Source: Sabethes cyaneus (Eukaryota > Arthropoda > Insecta > Diptera > Culicidae). From it: DNA of 64,000 bases. Positions 49,218 through 60,689 of this stretch are shown piece by piece. Numbering within the stretch: the first letter of the stretch is position 1; every line of letters starts with the position of its first letter. The stretch covers positions 48,414,044 to 48,478,043 of the forward strand of contig NC_071354.1 in assembly GCF_943734655.1 (NCBI RefSeq). The letters run 5' to 3'. The notes beneath the pieces are model-generated. The model was not told the DNA's origin. It ran no database searches and saw only the letters and a program-made list of their open reading frames with translations. Both the position numbers and the translations under genes were made by a program.

Positions 49218-51169
49218 AAACGAATAGTCGCAAGAGTAGTATGTGGTGCGAATTAGCATGATAGAATTGGAGAATACAACAAAACTAGGTATTAGACTAC
49301 CTAATATAACGGGCCGCAGTAGTTTAATTAGTAAAACATTCGGGTACCAACAGAAAGAGCGCGGATGCAAATCATTCTTTATTCAATTAACCATGCTTCA
49401 ATTAACCGCACAGACACTTCTTCCCTTTCCAAAAAGTGGTAAAGTTGCACAATCAAAACGAAAATAATTACAAAATTTTTCATATCAAACAATCGTTTTG
49501 ATTTTACACATGTTCGTTTCACTCGTATAATGAAATACATCGATACGATTTACATAAACGTAGTTGTACGAAATCAGACCATAATTTACAAGTTTTCAAT
49601 CAGTTTGTGCAACATTTTCTTCAGTAAAACTGCCGATTAAAATGAAGTCCCACGAAGCCAGCGAGCGGCTCACACTGTGTGGCCCCGGATGCACGCCAAC
49701 TGTCTGCTCCAGTCATTTAATAAAAGTTGAAATGAAATCGTAGAAAATTAGAAGGAAAATTTTCCCTTTCTTTTATGATAGTCCGCGCCTTTTTCCCGAT
49801 CGTTCAGATTCTTCATCTCGTTCGTTTTTTTTTCTTTACTTTTCTTCGACTAGAACTTGTGCGTGGAGTTTTTTTCCTCTGCCAGCTATCTCTGTCTCTG
49901 TCTCTCACCGGGCGCTAGCTTGTGCTTCGCGCTTGAGCGCTTATTTTTAATTTTTTTCGTACTTTTCCGAGATTTGTTTTCCTTGCAGCGGCAAAGGCAG
50001 CGACGGCGCCAACAACTCCTTGGAATTGAACGCCGTTCTTTAACCGCCCGTCCACCGACGACCGGTTCTTCGGCCCACCGCGCCGCACCGCACCGGTTGG
50101 TTGGCAGCGGCTTAGCCAGAGTGTCCGGTACCGGTGAAAGCGAGGAAAACAAAGTGGAGGCGGGGTTCTACGCCGGGGTACTTTGAATTTCAAAGCGAAA
50201 AAAGAGCTTTTCTCAATTTGCTGGAAGCAAATAAATTGAGAACGAAAGAATATAACGCAAAGCGCACCGAAAGGCAAACTCTCGAGCGAAAGAATTAAAA
50301 AACAAGCGATCAAAGTGCAAAACATTTGATAATGAGCTCTTCTGCTGGCCCGTGTGCCTTCGGGATGAGTTGCTGATGAGTGGGTGGGCGGATGGAATGG
50401 ATGGGCTCTGGATGGTCAGGCAGGATGGGAGTGCAAACGATCCGGTTCGGCAAACTTCTTTACTCCCCGAGGGCGGCTTTGGTGCTATGGAAACAGTCGC
50501 TAGGTGAGTCTGCCGCACGGATCGGATGGTGGAATAGGGGTGAAGCGCGGCCAGAGCATTGGGCAGGCAGTGTGGGTGGACGAGCTTTGGCTTTGGCTGG
50601 TGAAGGGTGGATTTTTCAAACTTGAGAGTGGCTCGAAATAATACCGGCCTTCAATTAGTGAAAGTTGCTTCGCTCCCTGTGTGCAGTAGTAACACAGGGC
50701 GCCATTGTTGTGCTGAAGCTGAAGAGATTACGATTGGAATATTAAATGTATTTTTTCTCATTTGAGCTGATTGTAGAACCGAGTCAGACGGACTATAAGT
50801 TAATCCGAACACAGTTTTACTTTATTAATTGCATAGAATTGGTCAAAAAACTAAGATTATGTTAAAATATTTATTTCTTGAATTATCGTAAGCAGGAAAA
50901 CAATTATTTTGACATAATCATATCCTGTTAAAATATTTGTAGCTTCAAATAAGCACGTCTTTAAAGTTTAGCACAAATCACCCTTATCTGGTGTACTGAT
51001 GAATGTCTAAAAACATGGAACCTAATTTTCTCTGGTTTGTTACCAACATTGGCTTTCTAAATGCAGCTGCATATCCCTTGCCAGAGTAGGAGTTTACTAG
51101 CGATTTTATCAGCAAAAACAAAATCTTAAATTTGCTGAGAATATCTCCTCGAGCCGTGGTCAAGTAAAA
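49218..51169. other. Unassigned region with a candidate 5' exon
   Basis: Segment 49850-50500 is GC-richer and ends in a donor-like CTAG|GTGAGT at 50503/50504. It could be the promoter-proximal exon of a gene. The frames within it have no recognised domain and no acceptor or coding partner was found. Confidence 0.3.
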
Positions 51170-51300
51170 CGTTTACACGAGAAGCTGCTCAAATCCATCT
51201 TTACATACGTTTCGTCGTCCATAAGGAAGCATCTCTGGTACTTCGTCAAAACCATGTTGTACAAATTCCGAAGGTGACTTTTGGCGACCGTGTTTTGCAT
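51170..51300 (-). pseudogene. Tc1/mariner transposase fragment (ITmD37E-like)
   Basis: The minus frame reads NTVAKSHLRNLYNMVLTKYQ, then RCFLMDDETYVKMDLSSF. This spans the sequence up to and including the first catalytic Asp block (MDDETYVK). It stops at the edge of the TIR element at 51304, which probably inserted next to or into it. Confidence 0.75.
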
Positions 51301-51303
51301 TAG

Positions 51304-52568
51304 TAGAGTAGGGCGGGGCATAAATGCGATGTTTGAAGTTGTCATCATTTTTCACGAGATATAAAGAAGCATAGCAATAACATACATTTCATATTGATGC
51401 AATAACTCAATATCTTCACATTAAACTGTAAACCATCTAGAGTAATGGTGTTAACATAAATTCATCCATGTTTCTGATCAAGTGCCGAAACGCACTTTTG
51501 CCCCATCAGCGGGGTAAAAGTGCGAATACCGCGGAGGCAAAAGTGCGAAGTTTGAATCCATGAAATTAGCACAGCAGTACCTAACAAAACCATAATATCT
51601 TTAATCTACGATGTGTTTTGGTGAGGAATATTCTTAGTTTGCACCTTTCTGCAGCCTTCATCAGATCGAAACTTTCCCAAACGTTTTTTTTTTTTTTGTT
51701 TCACCAGCGAATGGACACTGTTTTCCTTTGGTCAGCATCTGTAGAGCACACAGTTTTCGGCAGATCTTCCATTTCTAGTATCTGTAATATAGTACCTAAA
51801 ACTGTATATAATTAAGTTTTTATGACGCTAGATTTTACAATTTACGGAGGGAGCAGAAGTTGTGTACCGCAATCTTTTATCCAAGCTTCCATGAATCGAA
51901 CCAAACTGTAATCGGACCATTACAGCCGGATTTGAACTAATTCCTCCTTTGAACCACGGAGGTGCTGGACAAAAGAGAGACTCCACAACCCCCTTATTAA
52001 GCGTGCGACGTTTTACAAATTCTACCAATACTTGGCAGGTTGAGTTATTTTTAGACACAAATTGTGCCTCTTCCTTCGTCTACTGAAGAAACTGCCTATT
52101 GTCTATTGTCCCGTATTGTATTGTCCCGTCAATAAAACGAGTTGGATTCTCGGTCCATGAATTGCACTTTTGCCCCGTCCGTGAATCGCACTTTTGCCTC
52201 ACTAGGCGCTTGACGGGGTTTGATCAAATTAAGGAAAAGCGAAATATATTTTGTAAATTCTTCTCACCGCAATTTCCAGAGAGATATCCGAGCGATGTAA
52301 AACGCTGCTATAATTTTTCAACAAGTAATATCCTCCTGTTGATATCGTGTTTGCCGTATAACGAAATATTACATCCAAACCGCGTTAAAACAACATTTAC
52401 CCATAACTCAGCAACTATACTTCGTAAACAACAAATGTTTACGATAGATTCAAGCTGTCAAAGTAGTCACCCATCCATGCCAATGTAGTTAATTTACTCG
52501 AAATCTGCACTGATAAATCATTGAGTCGCACTTTTGCCCCCATCGCACTTTTGCCCCTCCTTACTCTA
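51304..52568. mobile_element. TIR element with reiterated GCACTTTTGCCCC motif
   Basis: The termini start TAGAGTAGGGCGGGGC (left) and TAGAGTAAGGAGGGGC (complement of the right). They match in 23 of 27 positions and end in TA. The motif gcacttttgcccc, in either orientation, recurs near 51490, 51505, 51535, 52165, 52190, 52530 and 52548. No transposase frame is seen. The TA ends suggest the Tc1/mariner superfamily, but without transposase this is an inference. Confidence 0.7.
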
Positions 52569-52639
52569 TTTAATTTGGTTATATATAACCAATAACAAAT
52601 AATAAGTTTCAGCTGGCTACGTTATCCATACAAAACCCG

Positions 52640-53190
52640 ATTCGCGGCTGTAATTCGTCGTTTCACTTCGCAATTTACATCGCTGTCACTTGTCCACATT
52701 CTCCATGCAGCTCTACCTCTGCACCAACACCGTTTGGATTCCCACGTTCCCTAACATCAACCATGTACTTTGCTTTGGAGGTGTTGATGGTAAGTCCCAA
52801 TCTCGCTGCTACCCATTCAAAAGGTTTAAAGGACGCATGTGAGATTTCGTGATAATAGTCCATTCTTTCCCTCGTTTGCACCTTTGCATCGCACCTTCCA
52901 AGGCAATATTGAGTAGAGAGTGCATCCCCTTGTTTCAGGCCATCCAAGGTTACGCCAGCGCCTGAAGACTCACCCGCTATCCTGATGCATGGTTTTGACC
53001 CAGCCAGCGTCGCACGAATCAACGTAATTAGTTTAGTTCTAGCATTATCTGCCCGAGCTCATCTCGTTTGACTGAATCGTACGTCGGCCTAAAGTCCACA
53101 AACAGATGATGAGTCAGCAAGTTGTACTCCCGGAACTAGTCTAGCAACTGACGCAGGATATTACTACCGGTGTGTTGCTACCGTCGTTTT
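52640..53190 (-). pseudogene. RTE-clade reverse transcriptase fragment
   Basis: The minus frame 53022-52675 gives GVTLDGLKQGDALST and RLGLTINTSKAKYMV, the RT block around LKQGD and the later INTSK block. Upstream frames give HHLFVDFRPTYDSVKRDELG. The FADD catalytic site between them has been lost. Confidence 0.85.
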
Positions 53191-53229
53191 GTCAGAAAAC
53201 CGGTTTGTAAAACACCAGTTCTAGCCCAG

Positions 53230-53505
53230 GAAGCAGTTCTTCGATGAACACCTCAATGACGAAGTTGCAGTAGGAGGAGAACAGAAGTAAATCTAGGAGT
53301 GCCCACGGAAGATAGTAATATCCCAGCACATGATCTCCAAGAAGTCAAACGTGAAATCGAGTTGGTGAAGACCAACAATCCCGGTGGTAAGGGCCGCCTA
53401 CCGGCAAAGCCTTATAAACATGACCGAAAAACGCTGACAACGATTATTTCCAAAATATGAGAGGGGGAGAAACTATCGGAGGAATGGATGGAAGAAGGGA
53501 GTTAA
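53230..53505 (+). pseudogene. RTE-clade fragment, opposite strand
   Basis: The plus strand gives FFDEHLNDEVAVGGEQK, IPAHDLQEVKREIELVKTNN and EKLSEEWMEEG, the segment that precedes the reverse transcriptase. It lies head to head with the minus-strand fragment at 52640-53190, so an inversion or two insertions occurred. Confidence 0.8.
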
Positions 53506-53719
53506 GTTAGGAAGGTTTTCCGTTTTATTCTACTAAAATTACACTACACAATGTTCACATTAAGGATAATTACAAAATCTCACCACACTATAATTCCACT
53601 ATAACTATAACATAGCTCAACTAAACTAACCATCCACTCACGTAAACAATCCGCAGATACGTATTTCAACTGTTACATACAGCCTTATTCAGTGCTTTAA
53701 CGCATCAAAGAAGCATCAA

Positions 53720-55148
53720 TACAGTGGTTTACCGATTTTATCTACCCATCCGAAATTTTTTGGTAGATATATTTGGAAAGTAGACAAATTTGGGGAAAAA
53801 TAAATTGCTCTAAAATAATTTAAATGGACAAAAAATATTGTCATTATTAATAATTTTTTTCAATTATGTAATAATTCAGCGTAATTTTCCGCATGGGGCT
53901 CATTTTATTCATATCAACCATTAGCTACAATGCATGTCAACTCAGCAATATTATGTAAAAAGACATATCGAAATTTAAAATTGCTCCGAATTCATTCAAA
54001 TTTTGTGTAGTTATTCCTTTGCAGTAAATTTTAGATCCGTATTTTTATTTGGCACTTAGGGTTCTCTTGTCTGAGTCAGTGTGGTCCGAAAAGTAATCAT
54101 TTTTTCCACCTTTCTTTCTTTAAAGATTCATAACTTTTGATCCATTGAACCGATTGAAATGATGTTTATACCAAATGGAACGTATTTTAATGAGCTTTTC
54201 AGAACAAAATATTGGACTGAAGCCCAAACTTTTTTTATTATCGCAAAAACATTGAAAACATTCACTTTTTATGTTTCCATGGTGTGTAGACCAAAGAAAC
54301 TTTTTATGTATCGAGAATATAATGGAGACGCATGGTTTTGTTTTTACTTGTAATTAAAGGTTTTTTTAACGGTGTTTTTTAACTTGTAATTAAATTTGAC
54401 AAAGAAATGCGTCTCTAAAATAAAACGCCATACGAGTCCATTGCATGGACGCATCTTTATTTCTTAAAAAAAAAGAATATCTCAAAAAGTGAAAATGTCA
54501 CAGGTCTGTTTTTTGATATCGTATGTCAACTAGTTTGCCATTGAAAGTATAATGAAAAAATAAAAAACAAATATATTAAATGTTTTAAGTAATTGTAAGA
54601 GCCTCCTACAACAAATGTTTTTTCAATCATAAAAAACTTCGAACGTCAGTTTTTTGTTTTTTTTTTTTTTGAAAAGCTCATTAAAATACCTTTTATTTGG
54701 TAATAAAATTATTAAAATCGGTTCAATGGTTCAAAAGATTAGAATTTTTAAGGAAACAAAGGTGACAATCATAGTTCCTAGCGGAGACGGGGTGTGCCCG
54801 TTAGCGTTACGGTATAGAAAAATCTCACAAAAGATCATTATGAAATGTTGAAAATATGCGTTACAAAATAAATGGAAGTTACTTTTCGTTTTTGACTTCA
54901 ATATTATTATACCCATTCTGTGTATAATTACATACCACAGATGCCATATAGTAAACTATAAAATACTAAGAAATATTCTCTGTTATGCATAAATGTATGA
55001 AATCTTCTAAAATTTCATGCCGCATGGTTGAAATGACAATTTAAAAAAAAGGTAGATAAAACCGGGTCAAAATGGTAGACAAAATCGGGGGTACCTAAAA
55101 TCGGGTGTAGATTAAACCAGGTGTAGATATAATCGGAATACCACTGTA
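53720..55148. mobile_element. Foldback TIR element with TA ends
   Basis: The left end TACAGTGGTTTACCGATTTT and the complement of the right end, TACAGTGGTATTCCGATTAT, form terminal inverted repeats. Near the right end a 15-17-base unit like ggtgtagataaaatcgg is repeated about six times. Inverted similarity extends into the body (54120-54215 against 54660-54760), so the element is a foldback. Related copies are at 56252-58090 and 60690-61200. No transposase is present. Confidence 0.75.
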
Positions 55149-55604
55149 TTTATATTAAGGCAGGTGGGTAAATATTAAGAATGCCAGAATGAGTACCCAA
55201 AGTTATTCAGCAATTAAAATTGAAAAATTAAAATTAAGAAGTTTACCTAATTATACGAATCGGCGGATTCTATGGAAAGGTGATTCGTCCCATGTCGTGC
55301 TAGATTTGGAATGAACTTGAAGAGCCATGTAAAATTGTTTCCTCCGTTATTGTTAAGACGCGAGGAATATTCTTGTTTATATCGAAAATCAATGCGGGAT
55401 AGCAGAGCTGAGGCCACAAAAGTGGCTTGTTGAATTCTGCGACGACTCTCGAATGCCTTCAAATCCAAAAGCTGGTATCGGTCTACGTAGCGGGAAAGAT
55501 TGTTAGGTAAACGTCAGGGCAGATGTCACAGAATTAGGGATGGAAAAAAATCGCTTCTAGCGAACAAGATCAGAGGAGCGATCAGATTCAGATTTATTGA
55601 CATC
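55149..55604. other. Unassigned sequence
   Basis: No recognised feature is present. Confidence 0.4.
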
Positions 55605-55815
55605 ACTACTTGTAAGCGATGTTGCTGGCCCAATAAGCCAGTCGTCGTATGTTCGAATCTCGGCTAGGAAAGGCTGTTAGAGTCAATAGGATCGTAGCAA
55701 CTGGCCCTGCTATTGCCCTGCACTCTAACAGCTGGCTGCGAAGTCTGCCGTATAAAAACAGAAGGTCAAGTTTCGATAACGGAATGTAGCACCTAGGCTT
55801 TGCTTTGCTTTTACT
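55605..55815 (+). repeat. Complete-looking SINE with tRNA-type head
   Basis: A-box-like tggcccaataagccagtcg is followed by the B-box-like gttcgaatctc at 55651, the two parts of an internal RNA polymerase III promoter. Then come gagtcaataggatcgtagc, ctctaacagctggctgcgaa, ggtcaagtttcgataacgg and a gctttgctttgctttt tail. It is the best-preserved of seven copies. Confidence 0.85.
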
Positions 55816-56251
55816 TGTAAGCGACAAATACTTTGTGGCGATCTGTACAGATTATGATTAGTGATGTCCGATTACGTTTCGATTAATCGAACTAATCAAT
55901 TATCCGCTGAAATAATCGATTAATTTTTAATCGATTGCTTTATGTACCGGCCAGACAAGGCATTTTTAGAAAATAGAAGAATTCTCTTCGTGTTTTTCTA
56001 TCACTAAAAATTGGGCTGAATTGATTCATACGATTTTTGCTCGAAGTGCTTTTAAAATATGTAGTGTTGGGTTCGTTTTAAAAAATGGTTAATATGCTTG
56101 TTAATTTACGATTAGTGCTAATAATTTAAACCTAGTTCGAACAACAAATTTACTGTGGACACTTTTGGAAAAACTTACTCAGCTTGATCGACTACGCCTC
56201 GTGTCTACCAGATTTTATACCCCATTTACCATGTTCCTAGAAATAATTGAA
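55816..56251. other. Unassigned AT-rich sequence
   Basis: Includes repeated tcgattaatcg-type phrases at 55870-55935. No gene is recognised. Confidence 0.4.
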
Positions 56252-58090
56252 TACAGTGGTATTCCGATTATATCTACACCTGATTTAATCCCCCGATTTT
56301 GTCTACCATTTCGACCCGTTTTTATCTACCTTTTTTACAATTGTCATTTTAACCATGCGGTATGAAAATTTGGAATATTTCATGAATTTATGCATAAAAA
56401 AGAATATTTCCTTGTATTTTATAGTTAACTATATGGCATCTGTGATATGGAGTATAAAAATGCTGGAGTCAAATTTGCAAAGTAACATCCATTTATTTTA
56501 TAACGCATTTTTTTTCAATATTTCATAATGACCCTTTACGAGATTTTTCTATACCGTAACGCTAACGAACAACCCCCATCTCCGCTAGGAACTGTGGTTT
56601 ATCCATCTTCTTTCCTTGAAAATTCTCAACTTTTGAACCATTGAACCGATTTTAATGATTTTAATACCAAATAAAGAGTGTTTTAATGAGCTCTTCAGAA
56701 AAAAAAAACAACAATAAACTGTTCAAAGTTTTATATGATTGCAAAAACATTTTTACGGGAGTATTATACCTATTAAAATCACTTAAGGACCAGGTCGCCA
56801 GCGTCCATTTATGGCAGTCAGTATGGCACCGAATATCACCCTTCCCTTCCCTTTTTCAGTGTATCAACATGCTCCCATAGACTCGGGAAAGAATCACAAA
56901 AAAATAAAATTAGTTCAACGAAGTGAAAAATAATCGACTGCCATCTTGGATTTGGCCGCCATGTTAAATTTTATCAAAAAATCGCCGTTTTTGCCACGAT
57001 CCCTCAACCGATTTTAATTTCAAGACCACCATCGAAAAGCTGAGAAAAAATGCTATAAGGAAGATTCATCAAGTTAGATGTGCAATGGCATTAACTAAAT
57101 AAAATAATTAATTTTCTGTTGCAAGATATTCCATTATACGAGAGTACTAAACCATGATACTGATAATAAATTGTTTCATTTATTTAACGCCACTACATAT
57201 GTAATTTGATGAATGTTCCTTATAGAATATTTTCTCAACTTTCCGATTGTGGTCTTAAAATTAAAATCCCCCCAGATTTTACATGGCGATCATGGCGAAA
57301 ACGGCGATTTTTTGATAAAATCCAACATGGCGTTCTAATCCAAGATTGCCGTCGATTGTTTTTTCACTTCGTTTATAAACCCTATTTCGCCTCTTTACAA
57401 AACCGTGTCGTTTGTAGTTTGTTTTATAGCAAATTTTGGAAATATCACAATATTTATATGAAAATTGTGAACCTTGCTACAAATAACTGTTTATTTTATT
57501 CAGTTAATGCCATTGATCACATAATTTTATGAATGTTTCTAGTAGCATTTTTCCTCAGCTTTCCAATGGTGGTCTTAAAATGAAAATCGGTTGGGGAATC
57601 ATGGCGAGAACGATGATTTTTTTATAAAATCCAATATAGCGACCAAATCCAAGATGGCCGCCAAAAATTTTTTTACTCCATTTGAAAGTCCTGTTCTTCT
57701 TCTTTACAGAGCTGGGCTATTTGTTAGTTGTTTCATGGCAAATCTATGAAATATCACCTGATATAGATCTCAAGGTTTGCTCAAAATTCAACATTTTTTG
57801 AACCTGTTAGGCCCCTTGACTAACGAGGGGTCCACTATTTTGAGGTATCAAAAGTGCAGTTCTTATTTTTTAACCATTTTCAACCAATTAAGCGTAAAAG
57901 TTCCAATATTTGAAGACTTCGTGTCAGTAGTGGCCCCGTTTCAGCAAGAATTACTCAGTGGAAACAAGTACTGAAATCAGTAAAAAAAGCAGCTGGCCTC
58001 TGACGACCTTCACATTAAAACATTTAAAATATTCGTTTTTTTCATGTTTTTATTATACTTTCAATGGCGAGCTAGTTGTTTAAATAAGAT
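56252..58090. mobile_element. Second copy of the foldback TIR family, interrupted
   Basis: The terminus TACAGTGGTATTCCGATTAT at 56252 and about 450 following bases are the inverted copy of 55148-54620. The end near 58010-58090 matches the interior at 54530-54610. Between them lie unrelated repeats at about 56920-57740. The far TIR is absent. Confidence 0.65.
56920..57740. repeat. Three-unit repeat, one inverted and two direct
   Basis: Units of roughly 250-310 bases share ccaagatggccgcc-type, tggtcttaaaattaaaatc and ttgatgaatgttc phrases. Unit A (56920-57170) is inverted with respect to B (57175-57440) and C (57485-57740), which are in tandem. Confidence 0.75.
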
Positions 58091-58133
58091 AACAAAAGAC
58101 AGATAGTTTATTTCTAATTCCCGTCGTAGTAAG

Positions 58134-59165
58134 TAGGGGACTGGGGGTATAATGCCCACGTTAAGAAGAATATCATATTATTCATCAATGCGGAATGGAG
58201 TTCCAGAAACTAGACGATAAACATCAAAGTAGAACAGTTTTTTACCTGACATGCTCGTCCTGAAGCATAAAAATCGATAAAACACGTCGAAATCGTGAAA
58301 TTATATAAGGCATTTGAAAATTTGTTTTCAGATTTGTTAGGGGTAAAATGCGCATAGGTGTGTACAAAACGAACCACAACAAAGGGTCAATATGCACCAC
58401 AACAAATTGGCAAAAGGCACTGTCTGTTTTATTTTAATGCAAACCCAGCAAGACTCAGAACAGCGTGAGGACATACCTACTTGTTAAATCTGTTATTCCG
58501 GATCGCGGTTTTGCAATCGCCAGGTCCATCTTCGCTGGAGCGGTCGATGCTAACATATCACACAAGGATTTGGTACCTTGCCGACAACAGCGGCAGGCTC
58601 CTGCCGAGACCGACGGTAAGTTTTTCTTATGTAGCTTCGCGACATCTTAACCGCGTTTTTCGGAGCGAATCAGAATTAAAACAACACTTTGCCTTTTGCT
58701 TTTACCAACGTTTTGACGTTTGCCTAAAAGTGTATGGGCTACTAGATCGATTTACGTTTGGTTGCACTGCAAGTAAATTCAGCGCATTTTGCCCGGCTAG
58801 AACTTGTTCAAAAAAAATCGTTTAAATCACATAAATAATAATTCAATTAAGCAATTTTACGTTGGCTGCTGGATACCGAGACCATTGTTCAAAAGAAGAG
58901 CCATTTACAGATACCTAATATTGTTTATTGGTAGCGTAATGTCTTACGAAAAAAGTTGCGAAAATTGTAAGAAATAAGCCAGCAAATAATTTTTTTGTTT
59001 GTTCATAGGATTTTTGTAATTTAGAAAGCTTATATGCTCAACATAAGTTTGTAATGTAAAATAGTAGCGATTGGCACCTTAATTACAGTTTAAAAGTGAG
59101 TAATTCGTGAAATATTACAGCGGCGCATTTTGCCCCGACTGGGCATTTTACCACCAGTTACCCTA
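58134..59165. mobile_element. TIR element with reiterated GCATTTTGCCC motif
   Basis: The left end TAGGGGACTGGGGGTATAAT and the complement of the right end, TAGGGTAACTGGTGGTAAAA, align over about 25 bases with one indel and a few mismatches. They end in TA. The motif gcattttgcccc or its complement occurs several times inside. The frame 58481-58825 has no known domain and lacks DDE motifs. Confidence 0.65.
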
Positions 59166-59309
59166 AACCCGTTCTAATTTTCATCATTTGTTGGATGGAT
59201 TAAACGAATACCTACTCCAAAAGGTATTGTGCTGATTTGACTAAAACACACTTACCGACCCGTGAACTTTGAAATCACTGGAAAGCGATTATTAGAGCAC
59301 ATTATTGAA

Positions 59310-59975
59310 ATTATGCAACTGACTTTATTTCTTAAATGCGTCGTACCGTTCGAAAACCCGTCCATCAAAATTTTTCATCGTCCGAACTGAAAATCACAAC
59401 AATGTTTACGAAGCTAACGCGCATGTATTTGTGTAGGACGGCATGACAAATGTTATTCTGCAAAATTTCTGCAGGTCTGGTAAGTTCTCCTGGCTGTAGA
59501 ATAACGACAATGCCTTGCGTGAGTTATTTTCATTTATGAATAACGGAAATTAAAACGATTAGTCGACATTTTCTTCTTCGTCGCACGAAAAAACGTAGGA
59601 AATTTGGCTGGTAGGACTTCTTTAATGATAAAAAGAAATTAAATAGATTTCAGCTCACTTTGATTGATCGTGTATGATAGACAACAAACTAAAATATTAG
59701 GGAATAACTACTCGTAACTCACTAACTTTTTGGTTTTTCGTTTAATTGATCATAAATTCGAATAGAGCATACAAATAACAACTATATAACATAAGAGATT
59801 ACATGTTTACTCCAAAACTAAAAGCATGAGAGATTTTAGAATTTCGGAAATAGGGGTTCGTTATGAGTCAGGTAACACAGTAGTTTTGGATTGTGTGTCA
59901 TAAAAATGCTGATATTTTTAATAATTTGCGTTGGATAGGACGGGAATAGGCAATTACGACGAAGCGACAACATAC
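59310..59975 (-). repeat. Dispersed repeat, inverted copy of 13136-13620
   Basis: Similarity to 13136-13620 runs end to end in reverse, except for about 170 bases near 59710-59880 that are absent from the other copy. That segment is bounded by actcgtaac and gttatgagt, so it may be a small insertion with weak inverted ends. The repeat is cut on its right by the element at 59978. Confidence 0.8.
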
Positions 59976-59977
59976 GC

Positions 59978-60658
59978 TACACTGAAAATATAATTTCGTA
60001 CTTTTTTTGAAAACACATTCGTAAAACTATATTCGTAGCTGATACAAATAATTTCATACCATTTAAAAACATTCGTAGGCTTATTGTCTACCGCCAATGT
60101 TGTTATTACGAATGGTTCGTATTTTCTACGAGATCACATTCGTAGCTGTCTTGCATCAAGACCCATTTGATGCACGGTTGTTGTCTGCCATCGTTATCGA
60201 CGAAAACGGGTTGCGAAGATTGTATGAAGAGATAATAGACTTGTGCAATTATGACCTTCTTGGTATGCAGTAGCTGTGGTTCTGTGGTTTGCGGCGCCGT
60301 CGGCTGTTCGTAAAGAAGCATGACAAACGAGCTCAGTTCGATTCCCGATAAAATCTGCTTTTTTCGGAGATAAAAAAGATATCGCTATTTTTCGATAGGT
60401 GTCGGTAATGTAGCATACTGACACCTATCGGAAAATAGTGAAATCTAGTATTATTTTTATCGACAGCCTTTTCGAGCATTCGTAAAATCTACGAACCATT
60501 TTGTAAAATGCAATAATTCGTACGAATATAGCTTTGCTACTATGTACAAAACATTCAGGATTGATTTTACGAATCTGCTTCGTGGTAGGAAACAACGAAA
60601 GAATTCGTAAAGCAAACGCTCGTTTTCGTACTATAAACCAAATTTTATTATCAGTGTA
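59978..60658. mobile_element. 680-bp TIR element with TA ends
   Basis: The left end TACACTGAAAATATAATTTC and the complement of the right end, TACACTGATAATAAAATTTG, are inverted repeats ending in TA. It carries many attcgta/tacgaat phrases towards both ends. It contains a strong internal hairpin at 60385-60438. There is no transposase. Confidence 0.75.
60385..60438. repeat. Strong hairpin inside the 680-bp element
   Basis: Arms 60385-60407 and 60416-60438 pair over 23 bases with two mismatches around an 8-base loop (core cgataggtgtc/gacacctatcg). Confidence 0.9.
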
Positions 60659-60689
60659 GGTAACATTTTTAGTTTTTGAGATACTAGTT

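Noticed and set aside
48967..49370. LLYST-repeat proteins on the minus strand
   Set aside because: They are translations of the (AGAGT)n microsatellite.
55640..55665. tRNA gene suggested by gttcgaatctc
   Set aside because: Only an internal promoter-like head is present; no acceptor stem or cloverleaf follows, and the same head is repeated in seven SINE copies.
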